In this document: positions 34,041 through 46,554 of the stretch, one piece after another | How positions within the stretch are numbered: the stretch's first letter is position 1 | Layout: each line of letters opens with the position of its first letter | Source: Tretioscincus oriximinensis | Taxonomy: Eukaryota > Chordata > Lepidosauria > Squamata > Gymnophthalmidae | Reading direction: 5' to 3' | DNA: 64,000 nucleotides | Assembly (NCBI GenBank): GCA_022410635.1 | Contig: JAJVDF010000450.1 | Coordinates: 233,540 to 297,539 of the forward strand | The notes under the pieces: generated by a model | The model's database searches: none | What the model was told of the DNA's origin: nothing | Seen by the model: the letters and a program-made list of their open reading frames with translations, nothing else | Position numbers and translations under genes: made by a program

Positions 34041-34657
34041 CCATTTTTTTTAAAGTTTTGTCATGATATGTTACAACAAGACAGTATACAATATAGTGAG
34101 TCAACACAAGACAACAGTGAAAGTACAAAACAAGTGATTACAGATCTCCATCCACCCCCCTCCCTCCTCCGGAACATGAAGATTTAAGCTATCAGTCTTT
34201 GTTCGTTGATCATTAGGATCGTTTCTCTTATGAGTGGATGTGCGGCTATATTTTGAGTGTAGGCAATGAGTGATTTCCACTTAGTGGGCCAATGTGGTAA
34301 TGATCGTTGACCCGATTGTTGCAGTCTTTTGTCTCGAAGCTCATCGAAGAGTAGAAATTCCGAAATATAGCTCCACCAGAGATCTATTGTCCATAGCTTA
34401 TGGTTTTTCCATCCCTTAGCGATCACTAATTGTCCTGCTAATAATGCAGTTTGAATGAATGATTTCTCTTCCGGTCTTACAATGAGGGGATCAAGTATAC
34501 CAAAGATCCAGCATTCCTCCGTGTTAGGAATGTATAAGTTTGTTACTCTGTGGATTTGGGATGAAATATTACGGCGGAACTGTCTAACTAGGGGACACCG
34601 AGCCCACATATGCATATAGGTCCCTCTTCTTTGGCACCCATGCCAGCATGTTGGCGG

Positions 34658-35282
34658 NNNNNNNNNNNNNNNNNNNNNNNNNNNNNNNNNNNNNNNNNNN
34701 NNNNNNNNNNNNNNNNNNNNNNNNNNNNNNNNNNNNNNNNNNNNNNNNNNNNNNNNNNNNNNNNNNNNNNNNNNNNNNNNNNNNNNNNNNNNNNNNNNNN
34801 NNNNNNNNNNNNNNNNNNNNNNNNNNNNNNNNNNNNNNNNNNNNNNNNNNNNNNNNNNNNNNNNNNNNNNNNNNNNNNNNNNNNNNNNNNNNNNNNNNNN
34901 NNNNNNNNNNNNNNNNNNNNNNNNNNNNNNNNNNNNNNNNNNNNNNNNNNNNNNNNNNNNNNNNNNNNNNNNNNNNNNNNNNNNNNNNNNNNNNNNNNNN
35001 NNNNNNNNNNNNNNNNNNNNNNNNNNNNNNNNNNNNNNNNNNNNNNNNNNNNNNNNNNNNNNNNNNNNNNNNNNNNNNNNNNNNNNNNNNNNNNNNNNNN
35101 NNNNNNNNNNNNNNNNNNNNNNNNNNNNNNNNNNNNNNNNNNNNNNNNNNNNNNNNNNNNNNNNNNNNNNNNNNNNNNNNNNNNNNNNNNNNNNNNNNNN
35201 NNNNNNNNNNNNNNNNNNNNNNNNNNNNNNNNNNNNNNNNNNNNNNNNNNNNNNNNNNNNNNNNNNNNNNNNNNNNNNNNNN
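34658..35282. other. assembly gap (run of N)
   Basis: 625 unresolved bases inside the L1. The gap sits in the middle of a repeat, which is a usual cause of failed closure. Its true length may differ. Confidence 0.99.
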
Positions 35283-35907
35283 GAGTGTTATGCTAGATAT
35301 CCTATGTATGTTCCCGTCTAATACCTATAATTTGATTTCCTTCTCCCAGGCTTGAATCTTATCATTTTGTAAGTGTATTGGTAAAGTTTGAAAGAGAAAT
35401 AAAATTTTTGGTAAGATCAGCATATTTATTGCTTTAATTTTATATGTTAATGACCATTGCTTGTTAACCCATTTTTTAAATTTTGCTTTGACCTTTTCCC
35501 ATAAATGTTTATAATTTAAGTCTACTAGTTTATTCAAGTTTTTAGGGATCCAGACTCCTAGATATTTAAATTTTCTCAATTTAGTATTTAGTCCTGGACT
35601 TGTTTTTATCTGGTTTCGATCTTGTCTGGGGACGTTTATAGTGAGCAGTTCCGATTTTTGTATGTTTATCTTTAATCCAGACAGTTTCTCAAATTCGTCA
35701 GTGTGTGCCTTTACTATGGGGATAGAAATTTTGGGATTGGCATCNTCTGCGTAAAGTTGAAAGTTAATTTCATCCCTTGAGACTTAATATCCTTTAATAT
35801 TCTGATCGTCGCGAATTTTGTCTGCGAGTGTTTCAATCGCTAAGATGAAAATTAGTGGTGAGAGTGGGCACCCTTGCTTCACTCCACTCCTTAGTTGTTC
35901 AAATTGT

Positions 35908-35959
35908 GATCAGAAGCCTGTACATGAACAAATTGTTGTTCATGTACAGGCTTCTGATC
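35908..35959. repeat. perfect 24-bp inverted repeat inside the L1 reverse-transcriptase region
   Basis: Arms 35908-35931 and 35936-35959 are exact complements (gatcagaagcctgtacatga... ) with a 4-base spacer. The duplication puts a stop in the frame just before the [13 protein letters not shown] segment. Such a structure is not part of normal L1 ORF2. Confidence 0.85.
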
Positions 35960-36029
35960 GTGTTAATAAAATTTTCGCCCATATTATATTTCTTTTCCAT
36001 TCTTGTTTTTCCTTGTGTGGAAAATTGTT

Positions 36030-37560
36030 TTGCCTACAAACTTAATATAGCCAGTATGATGCTTATGCCAGTAATAATTATAAAGAGCTAAGATTTACTG
36101 ATTTGTTGCATTTGTGTGCTATTTTACACAACAAACCAGTTTGAACCACTATAGTTTTGTTAAATATTCACCTACAATGTCATTAGGCTTTTTTAGAAAA
36201 ATAAATTGGATATGTTGAGTTTCATGGTAGAACAACTGCTTGGAAATTAGAGAGCACAAGTTTGATGCCTGACATCTTTCTAGAATTGGATAAANAGAAA
36301 CCATTTCTATAACCTTGACACTTTCTCCCTTTTGTCTTATTCTGAATTATATTCTGAAATACGGATCCATTGCTCTCATGCTGGTTCTGCAGAGTCATCA
36401 GAAGTCCACCTGACCCAGTAGCATCAAACAATACAACAAATGTTATAAGCTTAAAAATCATAACTATAAAGATTGCTTTACATTGATTTTACTTATTTAN
36501 CTCATATGCTGCAGATTTCAGAAGATGCTAGGCAATTTACAAGAAAATAAAATATTACGATCAGTTATTTAAAACAGCCCACACAATAATGGGTATTGCC
36601 CAGAATTTATGTTACCCTCTGACTCATTCATTCTGCCATTTGTTGAACAGTGTGCAGAACTGAATAGCCTTGATTGTCAATCTTGCTTTATGCCTAAATG
36701 TGAAACTGTCTAGAATCTGAAAAATTGATTCATTTATTTTATTTTTGCATATCTTTATTTCTCTAATTTAAAATCAGAACCAATCAATTGCTTGAACTAA
36801 CCTTTCCTGTCACTTTGGTAAAGGAATAAATTTACTGCAGAAGGTGGTTTTCTTACCCTCATAAAACTGTCAAAGGCTTTGCAGCTTGTACATAATAGCT
36901 CAAATACTTCAATTTATTATGTCCACTGTATAAGATCTAGATACAACTATTTAGTTCTCATAGCAGTAGCAGCTGTAGTTCCTTTATCTGTCCTTATTAT
37001 GGTAATTAACTCATTTCATATGCCATTGAAAGCCCTTGGCATTGCCTTGAAGTCTTGTTCAACAGACCAGTTATCTTGTGTACTGACCAATTACTCAAGG
37101 TTTAATGAATTCAATTTCACTGAGCATCTCTTCCTTTGGGGATAATGGGGAATGTATCAAGAGCAAATAAAACAAACTGAAACCCTGGCATTGACAGAGA
37201 ATTTCACTGAGCGTTAGACGATGGGAAACTTTCTTTTTCTTGGCATGACATCAAAAAATTGTTCTCTCCTTGCAGTTTAGGCAGAATAGCTCTGAGGACA
37301 TCAACATGGTATTTGAGAGTGTGGCTTTTTCTGGTGCTAGAAAGGTAGCATACAAATGTATTTAAAAAACCCTTCTCAATCAACTTCAAAATGCCAAGAA
37401 TCATTTTAACGTTTTATAAATTCTTGATATGGAGTATTTTGAACAATTATGACAGGACTTCTTAATTTGTTTATTACACTGAGAATTCCATTATAAAGGT
37501 GTTCTTTATAAAGAGGTTTCACCTGTATTATTTATTAAAGGGCTGCCACATTTTAACTAA
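36030..37560. other. non-coding DNA; a faint LINE-like trace at 36860-37080
   Basis: At 36860-37080 the words 'aaggctttgcagcttgtaca' and 'ttgaaagcccttgg' recall a LINE C-terminal region ('LQLVQN...' and '...KALNG'). The translated 88-codon frame supports only LQLVHNS and a later PLKALG. The trace is too weak to name. Confidence 0.3.
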
Positions 37561-37574
37561 AGTCCTTATGCTAG

Positions 37575-37765
37575 GGGAGCAGTAGAAATAAAGATATTGG
37601 TAGCATGAGTGTTTGTAGATAAAGTCTACTTACTATTACTATTTCTGGTGAAATAGGCATATTATATGGAAGCTCAAGCCTACTTTTTTCTTTCTGTTAG
37701 TCTCTAGAGTGCTGTTACATCTTTCTCCTGTTTACTGATCCAAACTAGCATGGCTACATCTTTCA
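37575..37765 (+). mobile_element. 'actaacatggct' repeat family copy
   Basis: The landmarks are 'tagataaagtctacttact', 'tctgttagtctctagagtgc', 'tgttacatctttctcctgtt' and the end 'ccaaactagcatggctacat'. The same order is seen at 23555-23965. Confidence 0.55.
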
Positions 37766-37769
37766 ATTC

Positions 37770-39380
37770 TATGCCTAAGTGAAGTATTTTGAAATATGCA
37801 CAGAATACTGTTTCAAAATACAATATGTGTTACAGAATGATTGTAGTGTAGTGATTGACACTTGGCTTAGACAGGCTATCACTCCGTTGCTACTGCTATA
37901 TTTTTAGCATTTTTCCTTGATGTGTACAAATACATGCATGCTCGCATGCCTTTGAGTATGTTGGATGATAACTATGTTATTTGGAGAAGGAACTATTTAT
38001 GACTTTGTTTTTTGTACAGGACCTTGCACAATGAGCCAATTGCTTGAGTTTCTATCTCAGAAGCAATAAATATGATTGATAATATGAAGCTGGTGGAAGA
38101 TAGAGTAAAGGATTCAAAGTTAGGAGTGAAGGGAATCTATTTTTAAAAGAGCTATATCATTGATTTATTCTTTACCAGTTTGCCCAGCTGGCCTATCTTT
38201 CTGAATTTCATTCAGTGGTCAGTCTAATGTAAGCAATAAATCATTACATTTTCTCTTAATTCTTTTTATGCTTGTCAAACACATTTCTGCCGGGATATTT
38301 GTTATTGCAAGACTAGTGATGAAATACATTTATTGACTGTGCACACAAGACTCTAAGTAGGTGTCCATCTCTAGCTAACAGTGCAATAATAAGGCTTAGT
38401 GGAAGATATCCTTGAAATAACCCCTTGCATCAATTTTCCTATGCCGAATCTGAAATTTTCAATTTTAGACTATTGGAAAAGTCAGCAAAGATCATTCTTC
38501 ATATGATGACATTTTCTATCTCACATTATATTTATTTTTATTGTATTAGAATGATGTGAACAAATATTTTCTTGCTCTTGGACCTGTAAAGCACAAATAT
38601 ATAGACTAGTGTTGTCTTAGGGGCATTTTTTGTTTCAATTTCCATTGCTTTGAGTATATACTTGTCTTTACTGATTTTCAGCAATCTTTTAACTTCTTTG
38701 TCAATTATAAATTATCCATTTTGTTTTGGGACCATATACAATTGAATTTTCAAAGATTGCCACTTTAGAATGGGCAGCAGTATATATAACAAGGGTTTAA
38801 TACTAGCTTTTAATATTTATCTTTTTGCTATGTGATTTGGAACCTTTGGGGTTTTTTTGTAAACAATTGGATTGTCTCATTCTGTATAGACTGAGCCCAC
38901 ATTTTTGATAGACATCTGATGCTAAAAAATGAAATCCAGATGCCTTATTAAAATATATTACTTGGTTCTGTATTATTATTACTAGAGTAAGTTTGAGTAC
39001 AAAGCAGCCATTTAGTTGCCCTTGCTTGTGCTTCTGTTTTGTGGTCTGTTGTATTTGATTGAATTTAATGGAATTTATGAGGAAATAACCTAAGCTTGAC
39101 CCAGTCATGTGTGAGCAGTGTAGTTGTGCTTTAAAAATTGTGCAGTGGCTGTAGAAATATGTAAATATATGATGTTTTGGTTTAGTGGTGAACCCATTTT
39201 GGCAGGGTACCAAACTATACCAATGAAATGGCTTCCTTGGGACCCCTGAGGCCCCTGCCCATGAGAGAATATAAACACTGGCTTTGAATATCATAGATGA
39301 TAATTTTGGAGGCCAGGGTATGCTGAAACAGCTAACACATGTATAACACAATTGCCTTGTATACCCGGCTTCCATAAGCT
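37770..39380. other. AT-rich non-coding DNA
   Basis: A 190-codon minus-strand frame (38803-39375) is the longest unexplained frame in the window. It has no recognisable domain and no match in my memory, so I do not call it. Confidence 0.4.
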
Positions 39381-39386
39381 GCTGGA

Positions 39387-39465
39387 TGTAATTTATTTGA
39401 ATTTCTATACTGCTCTATACCTGAAGGTCACAGAACGGTTAACAGTAAAATCAGAACTAACGTGT
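39387..39465 (-). mobile_element. LINE/SINE tail fragment
   Basis: 'tgaatttctatactgctcta', 'tacctgaaggtcacagaacg', 'gttaacag' is the complement of a typical LINE 3' tail. Only about 75 bp are recognisable. Confidence 0.4.
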
Positions 39466-39743
39466 TAAAAAACAATAGTATTGTGCAGTAAGGAAACAGA
39501 TCACTGTTTTTTCCAGCCAAAGGCCAAATAATGTGGTTCATCATCCTCTTTTATATCCAGTGAGGACTTTGTTGAATAGGATCTTGCTGAGCTTGGTCTC
39601 TGGATACAGATAGCTTGCCAGAAAACCCTAAACAGCAGACTGGGTCTCCTGGTACTATAGATGATGCTGATGTGGTATAGTTGGGTATTTGTGCTTATGC
39701 TGCCCACAGAAAACAAAAACATGAACTCAGCCGCAACAAATTA

Positions 39744-40245
39744 GAAGAAGAGGAGTTGTTTTTTATACTCACTTTTCTCAATCTAAAGGAAATCAAAGTG
39801 AAGAATAATAATTGGATTTTTATACCTCACTTTTCTCAGCCGAAGGGACTCAAAGCGGCTTACAAAGCTATTTTTTGCCCAAAGGCTTACATTCTACCTT
39901 CCCCACCAGGCTGCGGTGGTTCCCATTTATCTATTTTCAGTCAATTGCAATTTCTTTTGAACAGCTGGGTTGGCTAGAGCTACAGGCTAGTAGAACGTGC
40001 CCTCTGTCAAACACAGGACCTCAAACCCTGATCTCTCAGTGGCAAACTGTCTGCTTAGCGACAGCGCCATTCGTGCTTATATAATCTACTGTTCTTCTCT
40101 TCACAACAGACACTTTGTGAAATAGGTAGGGCTGGGAGAACTCTGAAGACCAGTGACTAGCCCAGCTGGCTTCATGGNGCAGACTCAAATTAGGACATTA
40201 TCAGATAAGAAACTGACACTCTACCCACAATACCAAACTGGCTCT
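39744..40245 (-). mobile_element. SINE of the second family split by a nested SINE
   Basis: The outer SINE starts at 39744 (tttttatactcacttttctc, ...aaatcaaagtg). It is interrupted at about 39797 and resumes at about 40078 (aatctactgttcttctcttc, acaacagacactttgtgaaa, ...gagaactctgaagac, 'accaaactggctctc'). The two halves join into the same body as the 23033-23272 copy. One ambiguous base lies at about 40178. Confidence 0.7.
39797..40077 (-). mobile_element. tRNA-derived SINE, nested in another SINE
   Basis: Minus-strand copy of the 22389-22680 SINE. On the plus strand it reads tail (gatttttatacctcactttt, gggactcaaagcggcttaca), body (ttacattctaccttccccac, ggctagagctacaggctag) and tRNA-like head (ctgatctctcag..., 'gcttagcgacagcgccattc'). 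It is nearly complete and less diverged than the outer element. Confidence 0.75.
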
Positions 40246-41038
40246 CAATTAGAGCAGCTGAGAAATACCGAGTAACAAGACAAAGCCCAGGCTGTACCTG
40301 CTCTGAGGCAGAGGTTAATAAATAAGAACTCCAGTTAGGAGCCAGGTGTTGCCAACAGCTGATTTTCATTGCCTGGTGAATTCTAGTGTTCTTTTTATTC
40401 CATTTATCCCAGTTGGAACCCCTTTCCGTTCTAGTTTTTGCCAGTGGGTTATCCTTTGTCATGACTATTTATTTAGTGTATTAAGTCTGCAGTAAAATAA
40501 TTTTTCAGTTCATTTTGGAGGTTCCCATTAGCATCCTGTTTAGAGATAGAACACTGGGTTACATCAGCCAGACTCTGCCTTGCTGGGATAATCCAATACA
40601 TGCAGTAACAGCCATGCAAAGCATTTTTTTAATACTTTGTCTCATTCATCACACCATGTTATCTTTTCACGCTTGCACTTGATTAGCCTTGAATACTTTA
40701 CACATCGAGTGAGTGGGAGCTGGTCCCATGCAACTTCATTAGCATTTAAATAATCCAACCTCATAGAAAAGGGCTGTCAGAATATGTGAAATAAGTTCTT
40801 AAAGTTATTTTTTTAAATAATTTAAAAGAGACAGCTTATGTGAGATAAAGAAGGAGAAACACAAAATGATACTTTTTAATAGAGGTGGCTATGCTCTACC
40901 CATTTTAGAAAATTAAGATTGTTTATAGGACAGCTTGAACGTAAATATAGTAAATCAGAGTAACTGAAGAAATTTTATGTGGAATTGTTTGGTTCTATTT
41001 ATAGCGTTGTCTTGCATCTACTGAGACACAAGATTTTG
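40246..41038. other. AT-rich non-coding DNA
   Basis: No gene recognised. The 40680-40790 stretch has a compact mix of A/T-rich homeodomain-like words, which alone does not prove a regulatory element. Confidence 0.4.
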
Positions 41039-41039
41039 C

Positions 41040-41155
41040 AGGCACGAATGGCTCAGTCGCTAAGGAGGCGGCCTCTTATCTGAGAGATCGGGTTTTGAAG
41101 CACTGTGTCGGATGTGGGGAACGGGGCGTATGTTCTACTACCTGCTAGCACAGAT
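41040..41155 (+). mobile_element. tRNA-like head of the SINE family, truncated
   Basis: A box tggctcagtcgctaagg (41048-41064) and B box region gggttttgaagcactg (41091-41106) are close to the head of the 22389 SINE. The copy stops after 'gttctactacctgctagcac', so the body and tail are missing. Confidence 0.65.
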
Positions 41156-41384
41156 TCTGCATCATCAGAGTAGGAAGTCTATTTTAGAGATACATTTAAT
41201 AAGAGTACTATTGAAATCAAGCTTTGTAAATCAGTAAAATAGTTCAGCAATGCCCTCAAACTTTTAATACCATATTGGCCTAGATTGGGAATAGAAATAA
41301 ATATTGTTCATCAGACAAACCCTTTCAGGGACCCTAGTTGACTTGAAGCTTAACTGGGATGCCGTTTGGTGTCCAGAATAGCTT

Positions 41385-41615
41385 TTCTGAACAAAGCGCT
41401 GGAGATAGTTTCTAATGTGCAGCAAGAAAATCTAAGGCACTTGTTTATTCTGGGATTTAAGGATAATTGGGTTTATCAGTTTTACTTATTTAATTTCCCT
41501 TGTCCATTACATTCCAAATTTTGTTTTTCTATCAGTTTCTGTGCATGCAACATACTCTTCTGTAAACCACTTTGTATGCTGATTGTAAAGAAAGAAATAC
41601 AATAGTCCCTCCTCT
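41385..41615 (+). mobile_element. possible decayed LINE 3' tail
   Basis: 'tctgtaaaccactttgtatg' and 'gtaaagaaagaaatacaata' resemble the terminal words of LINE 3'UTRs that end in a short A-rich tail. Upstream sequence is not diagnostic. Confidence 0.3.
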
Positions 41616-41619
41616 AATN

Positions 41620-43845
41620 GATAGCAAGCTGTTGGATGGTTTGTTGTCAATATCAGATACCTTCATCTCTCGCCTTCTTATTTTCTCATCAAAACTATAC
41701 ATAAGTCTTTTTGCAATAACTCTATAGAGCAGTTTGACAGCTGTTTTTTTTCCAATAAACCAATAATTTGGTTTATTTGATATAAACCCTGAAATTTGTT
41801 GGTTTATAGTACAACCTGATGTGGGAAATGCAAAACGAATTTGATTTGCAAGTGAGTTACTGACTGTTTCTGGACATAGCCTAAGATTAGTGATAAGGCA
41901 ACTCATCATGGCCTTATCATTTTATTTCAAATATCATAAATTGTTTCTGAGTATGTGGGTGCAAAGAGTGAGTATTACTTACCATCATGGCAGGATCAAA
42001 ATCACCTAATTTACTTCATGAATGCGGGGAATGTTCAAGATTACCACATAAAACAGTATCCTATTACTACATTCCCTTTTCTTGTTGGAATTGGACAAGC
42101 TGCTTGCGATCAGTTCATTCATTGGAAGCTGTGCTTCCTACAAGTCACTGGAAAGAGGACACTACAATCCTTTCCAGTTAAAGTGTCAGGGATACGTATA
42201 TAAATAAATACAGAGGAGAAGAAAGTAAATATAAAAAAGCAACCCATTCCACAGAATTGACTCCTCCTCTGGTCTTCACAGAACACAAACAAAAGGACTA
42301 AATAAGAACCTTACCTTATTATCATTTTGCCTGCATTATTTATTTTGTTTAAATAAATAAATATTATGAGTTATAAATAAAGAGTTGTATTTTCTACTCA
42401 CAAGGGAAGGGCCAATGTGTGGTTCTTTATTTGAGGTTATCAAGTTCTTAGACTGTGGTCACACCTTTTATTTTAATCTTTTCAGTCCTGAAGATTCCCT
42501 TTTTTCTGAACTAAACCCTGTTCTTTGTGACTGAAGATGAACTGGAGAATGTTTAAAGTAAAGAAACAATCATTAACTTATACTATTAAAGTTAGATAGA
42601 TCATACACATAGAAGCAGATTTTGATTGTTCCTTTCTCTCAATAGCAAATCACTCTAATTCTTTAGAACTGTTAGTTATAGAGACATAAATATTGTACAA
42701 TTGTATTGAAACTGTTTAAGTGGCAAAGGTCATGACCTTTTAAAATTGGGTTTTACAATAGGGTCCCCACTTCACATATGGTGCTGTCAGTTGATAGTTA
42801 TCTAGTATCTTTCTGAACAATTACACAGATGGGCATTTAGGAAGTCAGCATTTTCTCAACTAATTTTCAGTAGGATTAATTAGTAGGGTTATTAATCCGA
42901 ACAATTAAATTCTTTTCTAACAGTACAGCTGTCTAATTAATGAATCTATTAATTAATCAGTGAGTTTTCCAGATGTCTACTGAGATAAAATGTCTTGAGG
43001 AACAACATTAGTTTTTAATCCTTATATTTAAAAAGAATCCTGCAAATTACTTATCCTTTTAGCTTAACTAACTGTTCATTAGTTATAATCTTTCATTTAG
43101 GATTCATAGTATCAGGTTGCTCTGCAAGCAAAAGTAACTTTAATAGCTCTAGCTAGGTTTTCCTTCACATGCTAGTTAGCATGCTTGAAAGCTGGTAGTT
43201 CTGGGATAAATCTTAAATTGATTCTTCCCCATTTCTTGTGTTTCTAGACCATAGAGTTTGTAGTTAAATTATAGAAAACAGTATGTGACACCTAGGTGAA
43301 TATTCATGGAGAAAATTAAATTGCTCAAATACATTTATATCTCTTACATTTTAATTCAAGAAGAATAATATAATTAGCACCTGTTGTTTAGAATGTTTAA
43401 ATTAAATAACCATGGTTTAATTAAAGACTTATAAATTACTATCTAGCCCACAACCTTTATCCTGACCAGCTATTTTTATTTGTACTTAGAGATTGTGTTA
43501 TCACTGGGGTGGAGAAAGTGTCACTCCACTGTTCTTCCTTCCCCACAACCTTGGTTTAACAGCCACATGGGAAGAAAAAGTAGGAGTGACACACACACAC
43601 GTCCCTTTTTGTCTCTTTTAAAACTACAGCACAGTGCAGTTAAATACTGCACTAATTTAAAGAACCTCATAAGTTGTGTACTCCAAATGACCAGCAGGGC
43701 TCATGACAATCCTGCCCCCTTCCCCCTTGTCGGCCTTGTCCCCGAGCACCTGTCCAAGGAAAGGGGACTCTGTGGAAGTGTGACAGGAGGATCGCAAGCC
43801 TAGCCAGGTTTTAGACTTGCTTCAACTTAGAGGAACCTCCTCTTC
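41620..43845. other. non-coding DNA; a GC-richer patch at about 43500-43845
   Basis: No gene recognised. The open frames at 41532-42203 overlap on both strands with no domain. The patch 43500-43845 has more C and G and may be an old insertion. Confidence 0.4.
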
Positions 43846-43850
43846 AGCGC

Positions 43851-43894
43851 TAATCCTCTCATAGGACAGTTGATGGTGTCCAATGAGAGGATTA
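43851..43894. repeat. 18-bp-arm hairpin
   Basis: Arms 43851-43868 (taatcctctcataggaca) and 43877-43894 (tgtccaatgagaggatta) pair at 17 of 18 positions with an 8-bp loop. agaggatta recurs at about 43910. It may be the centre of an old foldback transposon. Confidence 0.6.
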
Positions 43895-43899
43895 TGGCA

Positions 43900-46080
43900 G
43901 ACTGAGAGGATTAGAGTCATTGGCCAGGGGCAGATTTTCACCCTTGCCCTATCTCTCCTAATCTCCACTTGCACACACTCCGCTGTGTGGGAACTGAGGT
44001 CACTGTTCTAAAGGGGAAATCTGTTGAAACCGAATGTGCCATCAGTACTTTGCATGGCCACTCTGTTTTCCATTTGAATTAAATGAAAAAGGGGTCAGGG
44101 CTGTGTAGAGTTACTCCATTTTAATTCCCATCACTCTCTCCCCTAGTAGGAATGCATTTTTTATGATACTTCAAAGATGTTGGTGTTAAATATTCTTTGT
44201 TACACTTGAGACTTTGAGATTTTTTTTTGTAAGAAGCAATCTTATACTAACCCAATTGCAAAATTGGATTCTACTACACTAACATTTGTAGTAGTGTTCG
44301 TGATTGAATTTGCATTTACTTCTGGGGCTTTTATAGTAGTCTGACAGCTAATTGTAAATCCAGTTTATAGCAGTTCATGCTGCTTAAAAGTATTAGAAGG
44401 ATCAGTTTTTAACGTCATTTGATTTGTTTGTTGGGAATGAAAGAAAGAACACTCTGATTTTGGCTCTTCTGGTTGGAGAAGATGGCATACACAAGTTCGG
44501 AATGCTCCAAAGATCAGGGACAAACATTTTCAACCTTCAGAGCTCCTGGTAACTCATTTCAATGATGTGCTTTGAATCATGGAGATCTGATGTTTGTGGT
44601 TGCGTATAGCATTGCCTAGTATGCTGGCAGAACTTGACAAGTGCTAGTAAACCTGATGAGGATCCCATTTTTGATACTTTAGATTAGTAAATGTGTAGAG
44701 GAAGTGTAATAGAAGGGTGGAAATGAACTTTTCAACTCAATACAGTATATGATGGAAAGGGCTTTAATGATAAAAATATAGCCATGGAACTTTCTTGAGT
44801 CACCTAGGTTGCAAAATAAGAATTAACTAGTAGAAAAAGGGGGCTAACAATAGAGTCGCCTCTTCCCTCCTCTTTCCCTTCCCTGACATGACAGTGGCCA
44901 GGAGTTAATCAGTGGCAGTGCTAGTGTGGGAGGCCTGAGAGTTCCATTTGGGAGCCACATATTGCAGCTGATATTGTAGATGCTCAGGCATCACTGTGGA
45001 GGAAGGGGAGGGCAGTTAGGATATAGCCACAGCAGCAGAAGGGGTGAGCGACTGCTTACATGGCTAACATGGTGGTAAGGAGAAGTCTGGCAGAGTGAAG
45101 CAATGGGTCGGTGCACATCCTTGCACAGCGGTTAGAGGTCTTCTCACTCCTTTCTTCCTGCCTCGCAGTACAATATACCATGGGTGCTGCCGTGGTAAAC
45201 AGATGGTGGCCAAACAGACCATTTCATTGGCTATATTTTTTACCAAGTGAGATTGCTACAAGAGACTATTGCCAAACATGTTTTAATGTTATTATATTGC
45301 AGCAGCAACAAAATTAATAACAGAGTGCCAGTTAATGGGAATGCCATCCATTGTATTTCAATTGTTAAAAATGTATCATGTAGTGCATAGGCATTATTGT
45401 CACGATAATCATGTTTTGATGGTCAATAATTACTACAACCTCCAAAAGGATTCTGAACGTATCTGATCAATAAATCATTGTGATGTAAAAACTTTGCCAG
45501 AATCAGATGCAGTAAATTCGATTTCTGAGCTGTGTTTAGCAAAGAGGTCCTCCTATGAGCTCTGGTAAGAGATCCCCTGTGATTATAAATACAACTGTAA
45601 CATTCTTTCTGTAGCTCACAGTATAGATCTGAGGAGTAGATCTGAGGAAATGGCCCTAATCTCAGAACCACCCCTAACATCCCTAGGGAATGTAAGGATC
45701 AGACCACGCCTCTGTTGTCCTCTTTCATCTGTCTTTCCAAAATTAATCAATGACCTCTGGCCAATAGCAACCTAATTTCACTCTTTGTCATTCTAACTGC
45801 CAAATTTCAACTGTCTAAACTGCAGTTGCCTCTTTTTCTTTTTAATTTGGAAGCTGACCTCTGTCCATGTATAATGGTCATCCTCCGTTCAGGTTCCAAT
45901 TGTCCTGTCAGTACACTTCTTCCCTCCTACCCTGAGGGTTACCTGTCTATGGAATTTAGTACAAGAAGTGGTGAGAGTGAAACAGTTATGCAGATAGGGG
46001 CATCAGTGGCTGCTAGATTGGATGCCTAAATATTGCCTTCGAAATAAAAGAGACAGGGCACTAAGTGGAGGCGAGGTTTC
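43900..46080. other. non-coding DNA, several unassigned repeat-like patches
   Basis: The 44880-45250 and 45690-45960 patches have moderate complexity and no recognised terminus. The short frames there lack domains. Confidence 0.35.
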
Positions 46081-46081
46081 T

Positions 46082-46185
46082 GCCTACCTTCATATTCTGC
46101 TTGAGATGCCCAGAAGTAATTGATAGACCATTGTGTTCGAAACAGTGCTGGAATAGATGGTCCTTTAATGTTCTTATTATGATAG
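46082..46185 (+). mobile_element. L2/CR1-type LINE 3' end fragment
   Basis: 'tgcttgagatgcccagaagt', 'tgatagaccattgtgttcga' and 'tggtcctttaatgttcttat' match the LINE terminus seen at 7440-7548 almost word for word. Confidence 0.65.
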
Positions 46186-46554
46186 AGTTGTTGAGGAGAT
46201 TGGTTCATGGTTTATAAACACCTGACCCAGAAAGAAAGAAAAAAGAGAAAGTTTGCCCAGTTTTCTCAGTTGTATTATGAATGCATTAAATGTCTGTCCT
46301 CTAGAGATTGTTTTCTAGATTGACAGTGAAAATGAGTTGCTGTATATGCATCATTGACCTTCAAAGTGACCGGATTGCTTTGTAGGTACACGGGCAAAAG
46401 CTTTGTAGTGGTAATTCCTGGATCTTAATGGAATTCTCTGTGAATTATGTATTTCCACTTTCATTTAGAGCAGCCTTTAGTTACAGTAAGACACACAGAG
46501 GAAGAGCCTGAGGATGGAGCGAAGTGATGATTCACCATGAAACTTTGATGCTGG

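Larger units (their letters stand above)
34048..36020 (-). mobile_element. L1-type LINE, partial ORF2 with reverse transcriptase, gap inside
   Basis: Read on the minus strand from about 36020: a decayed segment, then [20 protein letters not shown] (about 35838-35895), the QGCPLSP block before the catalytic site. A YA-D/E-D box follows with one ambiguous base (about 35737-35750); it corresponds to the YADD/FADD catalytic aspartates. Next come KYLGVWIPKNLNKLV and INMLILPKILFLFQTLPIHL (35325-35570), typical of the L1 thumb/linker. After the N gap comes the C-terminal cysteine motif C-x3-C-x7-H-x4-C (CWHGC...HMWARC, 34600-34655), which is diagnostic of L1 ORF2. The 3' end lies near 34048. The endonuclease domain and ORF1 are absent. 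Confidence 0.9.

Noticed and set aside
34610..35355. Plus-strand frames of 228 and 235 codons
   Set aside because: They are almost wholly undefined residues from the N gap.
36879..37145. 88-codon frame with a hydrophobic segment, possible membrane protein
   Set aside because: Better explained, if anything, by a faint LINE C-terminal trace; no start context and no conserved domain.
38803..39375. 190-codon minus-strand frame
   Set aside because: No recognisable domain, skewed toward residues expected from AT-rich non-coding DNA, and no neighbour exon. A protein search with a significant hit would reverse this.
41040..41110. Possible true tRNA gene
   Set aside because: Same SINE head as at 22389; the 3' acceptor half is missing.
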